From: Marivibrio halodurans
GTDB taxonomy: Bacteria; Pseudomonadota; Alphaproteobacteria; UBA8366; Aestuariispiraceae
DNA: 64,000 nt
Direction: 5' to 3'
Assembly (NCBI RefSeq): GCF_017963645.1
Contig: NZ_JAGMWN010000008.1
Span: 62,001 to 126,000, forward strand
Positions 8,075-15,751 of the stretch are shown here, one piece after another. The notes below the pieces were generated by a model that worked only from the letters and a program-made list of their open reading frames with translations, had not been told where the DNA came from and searched no databases. The position numbers and the translations under genes were made by a program. How positions within the stretch are numbered: position 1 is the stretch's first letter; each line of letters starts with the position of its first letter.

Positions 8075-8698
8075 ATGAAGCATGAGGATATCTGGCGCGG
8101 TATCGACCGGTTGGCGGAGGCCCGGGGCCTCTCCGTCTCCGGCATGGCTCGGCGTGCCGGCCTTGACCCCACCACCTTCAACCGCAGCAAACGAATCGGC
8201 GGCGACGGCAAGAGGCGGTGGCCGACGACGGAGAGCCTGGCCAAGATCCTGCGGGCGACCGACGCGACGCTCGGCGATTTCGTGGCGATGATGCATGACG
8301 GTTCGAACGCCGTCACCTACACGATCCCCGCCGCCGAGACGAGCGAGGCCGCGCTGCCCGAGATGTTCGACGAGGATGGCTTTCCGATGGGGCCGAGCTG
8401 GGGCAAGATCGAGTTTCCGGCGGTCAACGACCCGGATGTCTTCGGCCTGTTCGTCGAGGGGGACGGGTTCGAGCCTGTCTACCGCGATGGCGATGTTCTG
8501 ATCGTCTCGCCCCATGCCAGCGTCCGGCGTGGGGACCGCGTGCTCGCGCGGCAACGCGGCGCCGGCCTGATCATCCGCCGGCTGGTGCGTCAAACCGCCC
8601 ATCGGGTCGAGTTGTCGCCCGTCGCGATGGGGGAGGTGGAGACGCACATGGCGCAGGATGTCCTGTGGATGTCCCGAATCGTTTGGGCGCAGCAATAG
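8075..8698 (+). CDS. XRE helix-turn-helix regulator with S24/LexA-like C-terminal domain lacking protease residues
   Basis: 207 residues. Residues 1-70 form a helix-turn-helix (GLSVSGMARRAGLDPTTFNRS, then WPTTESLAKIL). Residues 105-205 form an S24 peptidase-type barrel (FGLFVEGDGFEPVYRDGDVLIV, then RRGDRVLAR and RRLVRQTAHRVEL). In active relatives the equivalent of G131 is the catalytic Ser (GDSM) and the equivalent of R168 is the catalytic Lys; both are replaced here. The protein therefore looks unable to self-cleave and may use the domain for dimerisation only. It resembles a chromosomal alphaproteobacterial family rather than an ordinary phage repressor, although the phage remnant is next door. 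Confidence 0.85.
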   Translation: MKHEDIWRGIDRLAEARGLSVSGMARRAGLDPTTFNRSKRIGGDGKRRWPTTESLAKILRATDATLGDFVAMMHDGSNAVTYTIPAAETSEAALPEMFDEDGFPMGPSWGKIEFPAVNDPDVFGLFVEGDGFEPVYRDGDVLIVSPHASVRRGDRVLARQRGAGLIIRRLVRQTAHRVELSPVAMGEVETHMAQDVLWMSRIVWAQQ

Positions 8699-8749
8699 CC
8701 GGGCACGGTCGTCCGGGATCTTTAGTTTGGACCGAGGAGAAGGAAGACG

Positions 8750-9592
8750 ATGGCTATCGGATATACCTATGTGGACGGCGATTGGCGCGACATGAACGAT
8801 CCGCTTTTCGCGTCGAGCTGCCATGGGGTTTGGCTGTCCTCCTTCATTTTCGACGGTGCCCGCGCCTTCGAGGGCGTGGCGCCCGATCTCGACCGGCATT
8901 GCGAGCGGACGGTCAATTCGGCCGAAACGATGGGGCTCGGCGTGCCGATGGCGGCCGGCGCGATGGAGGAGATCGCGCGCGAGGGGATCGCCAAGTTCGG
9001 CGCCGACGCGGAACTTTATGTCCGCCCCATGGTCTGGACCGACGGCGGTTTCGTGGCCCCGGATCCGGAGACGGTGCGCTTCGCGCTTACCGTCTATGAA
9101 ATGCCGATGCCGAGCGAGACCGGTTTCACGGCGTGCTTGTCGACCCGCCGTCGACCGTCGCCCGACATGGCGCCGACCGATGCGAAGGCGGCGTGCCTCT
9201 ATCCCAATGCCGGCCGCGCGATCGCGGAGGCGCGGGCGCGCGGCTTCGACAATGCCGTCATGCTGGACCCGATGGGCAATGTGGCGGAGTTCGCGACCGC
9301 CAACCTGTTCATCGTCAAGGACGGGGTCGCGGTGACGCCGGCGCCGAACGGCTGTTTCCTCAATGGCATCACCCGCCAGCGCGTCATCAAGCTGTTGCGC
9401 GACAAAGGCCAGGAGGTTGTCGAGGGCCGGGTCACGCCGCGCGACCTGATGGAGGCCGACGAAATCTTCAACACCGGCAATTACGGCAAGGTCCTGCCGG
9501 TGGTGAAGTACGAGGATCGCGCGCTTCAGCCGGGCCCGGTCTTCCGGATGGCGCGGGACTTGTACTGGTCGTTCGCGCACGCGGGGCGGTAA
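8750..9592 (+). CDS. Class IV aminotransferase (branched-chain aminotransferase-like)
   Basis: 280 residues with the class IV PLP fold: an FDGARAFEG segment near the start, Lys146 in TDAKAACLY as the probable Schiff-base lysine, the FDNAVMLDPMGNVAEFATANLF block with the Glu that holds the pyridine nitrogen, and CFLNGITRQRVIKLL. It is shorter than and divergent from the second class IV enzyme encoded at 13405, so they probably differ in substrate. GAGGAGAAGGAAG lies upstream of the ATG. Candidates are branched-chain amino acids or a D-amino-acid type reaction. Confidence 0.82.
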   Translation: MAIGYTYVDGDWRDMNDPLFASSCHGVWLSSFIFDGARAFEGVAPDLDRHCERTVNSAETMGLGVPMAAGAMEEIAREGIAKFGADAELYVRPMVWTDGGFVAPDPETVRFALTVYEMPMPSETGFTACLSTRRRPSPDMAPTDAKAACLYPNAGRAIAEARARGFDNAVMLDPMGNVAEFATANLFIVKDGVAVTPAPNGCFLNGITRQRVIKLLRDKGQEVVEGRVTPRDLMEADEIFNTGNYGKVLPVVKYEDRALQPGPVFRMARDLYWSFAHAGR

Positions 9593-9611
9593 CGCCCCGT
9601 TGGCGCGGCGC

Positions 9612-9890
9612 TCAGTCGCGGCGTCGTCTTCCCGACATGGCATTGACCAGGGTGACGATCAGCCAAAGCGGCACCACGATCACGGCCCCGATCACGATAT
9701 AACCGGCGCCCCATTCGACGAATTCCGTCGCCTTGGTGAAGATCGCCAGGACCGTATCGCCGAAATTGGCGAAGATGTCCTCCGGCGTGATGTCGAGCCA
9801 TCGCAGGACGAGCCCCACGACGAGGCTGGCGAGCGCCAGCTTGAGCACGGTCTTGAGCACATCGCTGGGTGTCGGGGCTTGGATCGCCAT
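9612..9890 (-). CDS. DUF6460-like small membrane protein
   Basis: 92 residues with two hydrophobic segments (about residues 16-34 and 60-80) flanking an amphipathic stretch, ending in a basic RRRRD tail. The pattern TVLKLALASLVVGLVLRWLDITPEDIF followed by a FVEWG...IVIGAVIVVPLWLI helix is like the DUF6460 family. Function unknown. It converges on the aminotransferase gene with a gap of only 19 bp. Confidence 0.65.
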   Translation of the reverse strand: MAIQAPTPSDVLKTVLKLALASLVVGLVLRWLDITPEDIFANFGDTVLAIFTKATEFVEWGAGYIVIGAVIVVPLWLIVTLVNAMSGRRRRD

Positions 9891-10012
9891 CGGCCGGATC
9901 TCCCGGATCGCGTTTCACGAATATCCTATCCGCCTAGCCCAAGCATCGGACGAGGGCAAGTCCGGGCGCGTCGCCATGGCATGACGCCCGTGTCCCGCCT
10001 ATATTCCAGGAC

Positions 10013-10351
10013 ATGGGACGATCCGTCGCGATAGGGGCCATCGGCGCCGTGCTATTCCTGCTGCCCCCGGCGGCCGGTACGGTCCGGGCGGACGATAGGG
10101 CCGGTTACGGCGCCGGCGGCCCGTCGGTGGGGGAACATGGCGTCACCGGGGGCGTCGCCGGCCCGGGCTCGGAATCCGGGGCGCGGGCCTTGCCCTATGG
10201 CCGTTCGCCGACCCCGACCGACGAGCAATGGCGCGAGATCGAACGACGCATCGAGGCGGAACTGGAAGCCAGCCGCCGCCTGCGCCGGGGTGCCGGCACG
10301 CTGGAGAAGAATCTGACGCCGCCGCCGTCCGAGGCGCCCGCCCCCGACTGA
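10013..10351 (+). CDS. Putative secreted small protein
   Basis: 112 residues. An N-terminal signal peptide is visible (MGRSVAIGAIGAVLFLLPPA, cleavage probably after VRA near residue 26), followed by a Gly-rich stretch and a charged helix (PTDEQWREIERRIEAELEASRRLRRG) and a Pro-rich end. No known domain recognised. The stop codon lies in the first unit of a 16-bp tandem repeat. It converges on the histidine kinase gene. Confidence 0.6.
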   Translation: MGRSVAIGAIGAVLFLLPPAAGTVRADDRAGYGAGGPSVGEHGVTGGVAGPGSESGARALPYGRSPTPTDEQWREIERRIEAELEASRRLRRGAGTLEKNLTPPPSEAPAPD

Positions 10352-10397
10352 TTGGGTGAGCGATTGACTGGGTGAGCGACTGATTTGGGGCACCGAT
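10349..10397. repeat. Three tandem 16-17 bp units
   Basis: Units at 10349-10364, 10365-10380 and 10381-10397 begin TGATTGGGTGAGCGAT, TGACTGGGTGAGCGAC and a degenerate third copy. They sit between two convergent genes and include the stop codon of the secreted protein gene. A 14-bp palindrome (GGCCGCATGCGGCC) follows at 10402-10415. Confidence 0.7.
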
Positions 10398-10431
10398 TGT
10401 TGGCCGCATGCGGCCGGGATTGGCGGTCGCC

Positions 10432-11751
10432 CTACATCGGCAGGCGAATCCGTGCGCGCAGCCCGCCATGGGGGCTGTCCTCCAGCGTCAGATCGCCACC
10501 ATGGACGCGCGCCACGTCGAGCGAGATCGAGAGGCCGAGGCCCGTGCCGCCCGTTTCCGGATTGCGCGAGCGGTCGAGGCGATAGAAGGGCCGAAACGCA
10601 TCCTCCCGGCTGTCGGCGGGGATGCCGGGGCCGTCGTCATCCACCGTCACCTCGATCGCGTCGCCCCGCTTGCCGGCGCGGAGCCAGACCGTCTTGCCGT
10701 AGCGGCTGGCGTTGGCGACGAGATTGTCGACGCAGCGCCGGAAGGCGTTCGGCTTGATCCAGGTGATGATCCGTCCTTCCACATGACAGTCGATGGAAAT
10801 GCCACCGGCCTTCCATTTCTCCGCCACGTCGATCACCAGGTCGGAGAGGTCGGTTTCCATGGAGGCCTCGCCACCCTCGCCCCGGGCGAAGGTGAGATAG
10901 CCTTCGATCATCTTCTCCATTTCCAGGACGTTTTCCTTCAACTCCCGGCTTTCCGGGTCGTCGCGCAGCATGGCGAGTTGCAGGCGCATGCGGGTCAGCG
11001 GCGTGCGCAGGTCGTGGCTGACGCCGGACAGCATGTCGGTGCGCTGACGGATCTGGCGGCGGATACGTTCCGCCATCAAATTGAAGGCGGCGGCGGCCTG
11101 GCGGACCTCCAGCGCGCCTTCCAGCTTGTATTCCTCCTCCGGTTCCCGCCCCTTGCCGAAACTATCCACCGCACGGGCCAGTCGGCGCAGCGGGCGCACC
11201 TGATTGCGCATGAAGACGGACGCGACCGCGAACAGGATCAGCGAGGTGCCGATCATCCACAGAATGAAGATATAGGTCGTGGAGGAGAACAGCCGGCTGC
11301 CCGGCACCACCACGCTCAGGACCGCGTCGGCCAGTTGCACGTCGATCACGACCCGGTCCTCGAATTGGGTGCTGTCGATGCGATAGGGGCGCTTCACCCG
11401 CTCGTCGAGCGCCTTGGCCAGCAGCGCGTCGATGAAGCCATAGCGCTTCTGCTCCTCCTGGTTCGGCAGGATCTCGCCCGGCTCCAGGCTGAGCTTGAGT
11501 TCCATCGAGCGGGCCGCATCCTCGAAGATACGCTCGGCCGCGTCCGGCTCGCGCCGGACCTGTTGCATCACATTGGCGATGTCCCCGGCGAGCGAGGATG
11601 TCAGCCGCCAGGTGATCGTGTCCCAATGCCGGTCATAGAAGATATAGGCGGAGACCACTTGCAGCAGGATCAGCGGACTGACGATGATCAACAGCGACCG
11701 GCCCAGCAGGGTGCGGGGCAGGAAGCCCTTGATCCACGCGCGAATGTTCAT
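10432..11751 (-). CDS. EnvZ-like sensor histidine kinase
   Basis: 439 residues from MNIRAWIKGF. A membrane helix near residues 18-40, a periplasmic sensor region, a second helix near 160-180, a HAMP linker, and a DHp helix with phospho-acceptor His246 in GVSHDLRTPLTRMR. The ATP-binding domain has the N box (DNLVANASRYGK), DDDGPGIP and TGLGLSIS. The response regulator gene ends 11 bp upstream on the same strand, so the pair is one two-component system. Placement beside a PetP-like MarR gene suggests the PetR-type regulatory group, but the signal is unknown. Confidence 0.9.
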   Translation of the reverse strand: MNIRAWIKGFLPRTLLGRSLLIIVSPLILLQVVSAYIFYDRHWDTITWRLTSSLAGDIANVMQQVRREPDAAERIFEDAARSMELKLSLEPGEILPNQEEQKRYGFIDALLAKALDERVKRPYRIDSTQFEDRVVIDVQLADAVLSVVVPGSRLFSSTTYIFILWMIGTSLILFAVASVFMRNQVRPLRRLARAVDSFGKGREPEEEYKLEGALEVRQAAAAFNLMAERIRRQIRQRTDMLSGVSHDLRTPLTRMRLQLAMLRDDPESRELKENVLEMEKMIEGYLTFARGEGGEASMETDLSDLVIDVAEKWKAGGISIDCHVEGRIITWIKPNAFRRCVDNLVANASRYGKTVWLRAGKRGDAIEVTVDDDGPGIPADSREDAFRPFYRLDRSRNPETGGTGLGLSISLDVARVHGGDLTLEDSPHGGLRARIRLPM

Positions 11752-11762
11752 GAGGCCCCCGA

Positions 11763-12473
11763 CTAGTCCGGTCGCAGGACGTAGCCACGCCCGCGGATCG
11801 TCTGCAGATAGCGTGGCACGCGCGGGTCGGGCTCGACCTTCCGGCGCAGCCGGTTGACCTGGACATCGACCGTCCGGTCCCCGCCGTCGATGTCGCACAG
11901 GCGGGTCAGTTCCTCCCGGCTCATCACGCGGCCCGGTTCCCCGGCCAGCGCGCGCAGCAGCGCGGTTTCCGTCGTGGTCAGCCGTACCGGCGCCTCGCCC
12001 TCCAGCAGCAATTCGCGATTGAGGTCGAAGCGGAAGCCGCCGAGCCGCACCTGATTGGGCCGGATCGGCATATCGGCCTGGGGCGCGCGTCGCAGGATGG
12101 CGTTGATGCGCAGGACCAATTCCCGTGGCTCGAACGGCTTCGGCAGATAGTCGTCGGCGCCGGCCTCCAACCCTTCGATCCGGCTGTCGGAATCGCCCAT
12201 CGCGGTCAGCATCACGATCGGCACGCCGCTGTCCTCTCGCAGGGATTTGGCGAGGTCCAGCCCGCTTTCCCCCGGCATCATGATGTCGAGGACGAGGAGA
12301 TCGAAGGCGAGCGCCGCCATTTTCTGCCGGGCCTCGGCGGCATGGGCGGCGGTGGTTACCCGGAATCCTTCCTGGCTGAGATAACTTTTCAACAGATCGC
12401 GCAGCCGCGTGTCGTCATCGACCACCAGCACATGCGCTTCCGATCCGGGATAATCCATTGTCGCGGAAACCAT
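11763..12473 (-). CDS. OmpR/PetR-like response regulator
   Basis: 236 residues: an N-terminal receiver (acid pocket VVDDDTRLRD, phospho-acceptor Asp63 in LLVLDIMMP, KPFEPRELVLRI) and a C-terminal winged helix ending in DVQVNRLRRKVEPDP and the RGRGYVL beta-hairpin. It is partnered with the kinase gene directly downstream. In alphaproteobacteria a similar regulator next to a MarR-type gene is PetR, involved in electron transport gene control in Rhodobacter. An ATG at 12458 is an alternative start. Confidence 0.9.
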   Translation of the reverse strand: MVSATMDYPGSEAHVLVVDDDTRLRDLLKSYLSQEGFRVTTAAHAAEARQKMAALAFDLLVLDIMMPGESGLDLAKSLREDSGVPIVMLTAMGDSDSRIEGLEAGADDYLPKPFEPRELVLRINAILRRAPQADMPIRPNQVRLGGFRFDLNRELLLEGEAPVRLTTTETALLRALAGEPGRVMSREELTRLCDIDGGDRTVDVQVNRLRRKVEPDPRVPRYLQTIRGRGYVLRPD

Positions 12474-12572
12474 CGCACCATTGACCCAAGCGGCTGATCC
12501 AAGCGGCGCTCCGGCCGCGTGGCCGGGCCGCCGGCGCAGTATAACGACGGGGCGCGGCGCGCGCGAGGCTCG

Positions 12573-13217
12573 CTATCGTCGTGGAGGGGTGCCGTCGAAC
12601 TTCGCGCGGTCCTTGGAGTCCGACATGATGCCGCGCATCACCTTGCGGAAGCCTTCAACGGCTTCCGCGCCGGCCTCGCGATAGGCGCGCGCGATGCGGT
12701 GGCGTTGGTTCTCGGTCAGGGCCTGTTCCAGTTCCCGCCCGCGCTCGGTCAACTCCAGCAAGCGCTGACGCCGATCCTGGGGGCCCGGCGTCTGGCGGAT
12801 ATAGCCGTCCTCGACCAATTGGCCGAGAACGCGGCTCAGGCTCTGTTTGGTGATTTGCAGGATTTCCAGCAAGGCCGAGACATGCAGGCCCGGATAGCGG
12901 CCGACGAAATAGATCACGCGGTGATGCGCCCGGCCGAGTCCGCGCTCGGCCAGCATGGCGTCCGGCTCCGCGATGAAATCGCGGTAGGCGTAGAACAGCA
13001 TCTCGATGCCCTGGCGCAACTCCTCCTCCCGCAGGAAGAGCGGGTTGGCCCCCGCCTTGCCGAGTGGCTTCGGACTCGCCGCGCCCATCGGGCGACGCCG
13101 GATCGAGGCGCCCTGCTCGATGCCGCCTTCGACCTTGGCGTCGGTCCCCCGTTCGACTCCCCGGGTGGGATCGGAAATGTCGCTCTTCGGGTTTTTGTCG
13201 AAATTTTGGTCAGCCAT
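12573..13217 (-). CDS. MarR-family regulator (PetP-like)
   Basis: 214 residues, with a MarR winged helix from about residue 68 to 190 (NPLFLREEELRQGIEMLFYA, VIYFVGRYPGLHVSALLEILQ, QSLSRVLGQLVEDGYIRQTPG, DRRQRLLELTERG). The N-terminal 60 residues are polar and probably disordered. Gene order with an OmpR-type regulator downstream and a class IV aminotransferase divergently upstream is the arrangement of PetP in alphaproteobacteria. The GTTACGTAAC palindrome at 13240-13249 is a possible operator for this gene and the divergent one. Confidence 0.85.
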   Translation of the reverse strand: MADQNFDKNPKSDISDPTRGVERGTDAKVEGGIEQGASIRRRPMGAASPKPLGKAGANPLFLREEELRQGIEMLFYAYRDFIAEPDAMLAERGLGRAHHRVIYFVGRYPGLHVSALLEILQITKQSLSRVLGQLVEDGYIRQTPGPQDRRQRLLELTERGRELEQALTENQRHRIARAYREAGAEAVEGFRKVMRGIMSDSKDRAKFDGTPPRR

Positions 13218-13239
13218 GTTGACGTATATGCCTCACGAT

Positions 13240-13249
13240 GTTACGTAAC
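13240..13249. promoter_or_regulatory. GTTACGTAAC palindrome in petP-ilvE divergent region
   Basis: A perfect 10-bp palindrome 22 bp upstream of the MarR start and about 155 bp upstream of the aminotransferase start. MarR proteins usually bind short inverted repeats in the divergent region upstream of their own gene. No experimental link is implied. Confidence 0.35.
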
Positions 13250-13404
13250 GCAAGCTCAGGGCGTAATAGATCGTGGCAAAAGCGCGGTCAAATTGGAAAC
13301 TAAATTACGCAAAATCTGAGATCGATAGGGATAACAGTGACTTGACCCCATCACGCAATTCGGCGCGGCGATGGGGCCGGGCGGAAACGGTACGGAGTGG
13401 AACA

Positions 13405-14319
13405 ATGTCGCTAATGCCATTCGACGATCGGGACGGGTTCATCTGGATGAACGGCGCGATGGTGCCGTGGCGCGAGGCCAATCTTCATGTTCTGAGCCAC
13501 GCGCTGCACTATGCCTCCGCCGTTTTCGAGGGGGAGCGCGTCTATGGCGGCGAGGTCTTCAAGCTGACCGAGCATACCGAGCGTTTGGTCGAGTCCGGGC
13601 GTCTGTTGGATTTCGAGGTGCCCTACACGGTCGAGGAGATCGACCAGGCCTGCCGCGACATCGTCGAGAAGAACGGCATCGTCGACGGCTATCTGCGCCC
13701 GATTGCCTGGCGCGGGTCGGAGATGATGGGTGTTTCCGCGCAGAAGACCCGGGTGAATGTCGCGATCGCGGCGTGGGAATGGCCGGCCTATTTCTCGCCG
13801 GAGGCGCGGATGCGCGGCCTCAGGATGCGCATCGCCGATTGGCGCCGTCCGGCACCGGACACCGCGCCGACGCGGTCCAAGGCGGCGGGTCTCTACATGA
13901 TCTGCACCTTGTCCAAGCACAAGGCGGAGGCCGAGGGCTATCACGACGCGCTGATGCTCGATTGGCGTGGCTATGTCGCCGAGGCGACGGGCGCGAACAT
14001 CTTCTTCCTGATGCCGGATGGGAAGCTGCATACGCCGAAGCCGGATTGTTTCCTGGACGGGATCACCCGGCGCACGGTGATCGATCTGGCCAAGCGACGG
14101 GGGTTCGAGGTGGTGGAGCGCCATATCGAACCGCACGAATTGGCCGAGGCGACGGAAGCCTTCCTGACGGGCACGGCGGTCGAGGTCACGCCGATCGCCT
14201 CGATCGGGGAGTATGAGTTCCAGCCGGGGCGGACCTGCGAGACGCTGATGGATGATTATGATCGGGAGGTCCGGCGCGTCTCCAAGGAGGCCGCGCTGAT
14301 TTCCGGTTCGGCGGCCTAG
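13405..14319 (+). CDS. ilvE: Branched-chain amino acid aminotransferase
   Basis: 304 residues, usual length. It interconverts leucine, isoleucine and valine with their 2-oxo acids, using 2-oxoglutarate/glutamate. Class IV features: ALHYASAVFEGERVYGG, PLP-binding Lys159 in RSKAAGLYM, HDALMLDWRGYVAEATGANIFF and CFLDGITRRTVIDLA, and a TGTAVEVTPI segment near the C-terminus. The ATG at 13405 follows GGAGTGG at ideal spacing; an in-frame upstream extension has no ribosome site. A strong intrinsic terminator follows. Confidence 0.92.
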   Translation: MSLMPFDDRDGFIWMNGAMVPWREANLHVLSHALHYASAVFEGERVYGGEVFKLTEHTERLVESGRLLDFEVPYTVEEIDQACRDIVEKNGIVDGYLRPIAWRGSEMMGVSAQKTRVNVAIAAWEWPAYFSPEARMRGLRMRIADWRRPAPDTAPTRSKAAGLYMICTLSKHKAEAEGYHDALMLDWRGYVAEATGANIFFLMPDGKLHTPKPDCFLDGITRRTVIDLAKRRGFEVVERHIEPHELAEATEAFLTGTAVEVTPIASIGEYEFQPGRTCETLMDDYDREVRRVSKEAALISGSAA

Positions 14320-14352
14320 ACGGCCGGACGATAAACCGGGTTCGTATCGATT

Positions 14353-14398
14353 GGGCGCGATGGGGCGATGAATGAATCGCCACCGTCGCGCCCTTTTT
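14353..14398 (+). terminator. Intrinsic terminator of ilvE
   Basis: An outer stem GGGCGCGA (14353-14360) with TCGCGCCC (14386-14393), an inner stem GGCGAT (14364-14369) with ATCGCC (14376-14381), then TTTTT at 14394-14398. It begins 34 bp after the ilvE stop. Confidence 0.9.
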
Positions 14399-14492
14399 CT
14401 TCGCTTGCCGTCCTTTCTCCTCGATTAACAAGGATCGCCGTCCGGTTAATCCGCCATGGACCGCGGCCCATGAACCGGCCCCATGAAAAAGA

Positions 14493-14539
14493 GAGGCCCC
14501 GGCGGCGACCCGACGATATGTCGGCGCGGCCGGGGCCTC
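14493..14539 (-). terminator. Minus-strand intrinsic terminator, possibly ending a small RNA
   Basis: Ten-base arms GAGGCCCCGG (14493-14502) and CCGGGGCCTC (14530-14539) pair perfectly. Read on the minus strand the stem is followed after two bases by TTTTT (complement of 14486-14490). No minus-strand protein gene lies upstream for more than a kilobase. A second hairpin, GGCCC-GAAAT-GGGCC, sits just before it on the same strand. Confidence 0.65.
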
Positions 14540-15475
14540 CCGGGTCGAGGCCCATTTCGGGCCGGACCGTTCGCGCCACCTTGAACGGGGCGCGGGTGAC
14601 GTCGCGGACGCCTCGGGTCGAGGGCGCCGATACCCGCGCGAACCCGGCCTGACGGCCGGCGCGCGAGGTGACCGGGCCTCGCGATCCGCCGGATGATCCG
14701 GTTTTCGATCCGATCGGCTGCGAGTCCTGTCCCGTCCGGTATCCCGGTCACCCTGGCAAAGCACCAAGCTGCCGGACGGATCGACCGCCACGACCGGACC
14801 GGCATGCCGGTCCGACGGATATTCCCGAACCAAGCCCCGTGGATCCAGGTCGGCAGCCCACGGTTTTACCCGTGCCCTGACGCGACTCAGGAGATCCCCG
14901 GCCGTTTCGGCGCCGTTCCGCGATGCCCGTTCCCGTGCCCCCTCGTGGGAGAAACGGGGTCAAGCGCCGTGGCCCGGCCTCGACCGGCCGCCGCCTTCCG
15001 GCTGCGAGGGAGATGTTCTCCCAAGCCCGTCCGGCGGGGTGCCGCCCCCGGGTCGCCGCCCGTTCCCGGCCGCGTCGCTGCGCGGCCGATCGACTTCGAC
15101 CCGGCGGCTTACGGTTCTCCGCCGACCGTCCGTTGCCGAACGTCCGACGGAACCGGGCGTCATCGAAATCGACTCCAGCGCCAGACCTTGAGGTCTGGGC
15201 GGACCGATCGGGCATGGGCCGGGGAGGTGAGCCCCCGGCGCCGTCGCGCCACTCACGTCCCGTCCGGCCCCGTTGGAGCCGTCCGGACGCGAGCCGATGC
15301 GCCCGCCGACGTCTCCCCATCGGTTCCGCGCCGGCCCAGGACCGTCACGCCATCTGGCGCCGTCCTTCATGACCGGGCGGAAGCGATGGATACCGTCGGC
15401 GCATCCGCGTATTCCACAGTCTGCGAACCAAGCACGGGGCTGTCCATGGAAAAGTAATTTTCGGGCGGAATTTTC

Positions 15476-15536
15476 TGTTGATAAGAAAATATCTTAGTCA
15501 CTATTTACAAACGACTTATCAACAAGCTTATCCACA
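15476..15536. other. Cluster of DnaA boxes in an AT-rich island (candidate replication origin)
   Basis: TTATCCACA, the canonical DnaA box, is at 15528-15536. TTATCAACA is at 15516-15524 and its inverse TGTTGATAA at 15476-15484. A weak TATTCCACA is at 15410-15418. They lie within an approximately 95 bp AT-rich island inside a long non-coding region. That combination is typical of bacterial origins, but the usual alphaproteobacterial neighbours (hemE, parAB, dnaA) are not in the window. A DnaA-regulated promoter is the alternative. Confidence 0.45.
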
Positions 15537-15653
15537 GATCCTTTGATCGCCCCTGCATGGCAACGACTTACCGCGCCGCGTCAATCGCCCTACGCGGTTC
15601 TTCCTCCAATACCGCTCGCACGTCCATGCCCGCTCTGCTGCACCGCAAAAGCT

Positions 15654-15681
15654 TTGACAGGACGGTCGAGAGCCTTAGTTT
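15654..15681 (+). promoter_or_regulatory. Sigma-70-like promoter of sdhCDAB
   Basis: TTGACA at 15654-15659, a 16-bp spacer and TAGTTT at 15676-15681, about 70 bp upstream of the sdhC ATG. Confidence 0.55.
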
Positions 15682-15751
15682 ACGGACCCGGAAAGGCGCG
15701 CGCGCCAGGAAGCCGCGCCGACCGTTCGATAGGCGAGGGGGCCGAAACGCC

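Larger units (their letters stand above)
14399..15751. other. 1.35 kb non-coding region between ilvE and sdhC
   Basis: No open frame here has protein-like composition; the long frames on both strands are Arg/Gly/Pro-rich and unrelated to one another. The left kilobase is GC-rich and full of short palindromes. The segment 15450-15545 is sharply AT-rich with DnaA-box-like nonamers. The right end holds a promoter for the sdh operon. Separate entries describe the terminator, the origin candidate and the promoter. Confidence 0.7.

Noticed and set aside
14748-15320. Open frame on the minus strand of the ilvE-sdhC gap
   Set aside because: Composition is Arg/Gly/Pro low complexity with no ribosome site or motif; overlapping frames on both strands look the same.
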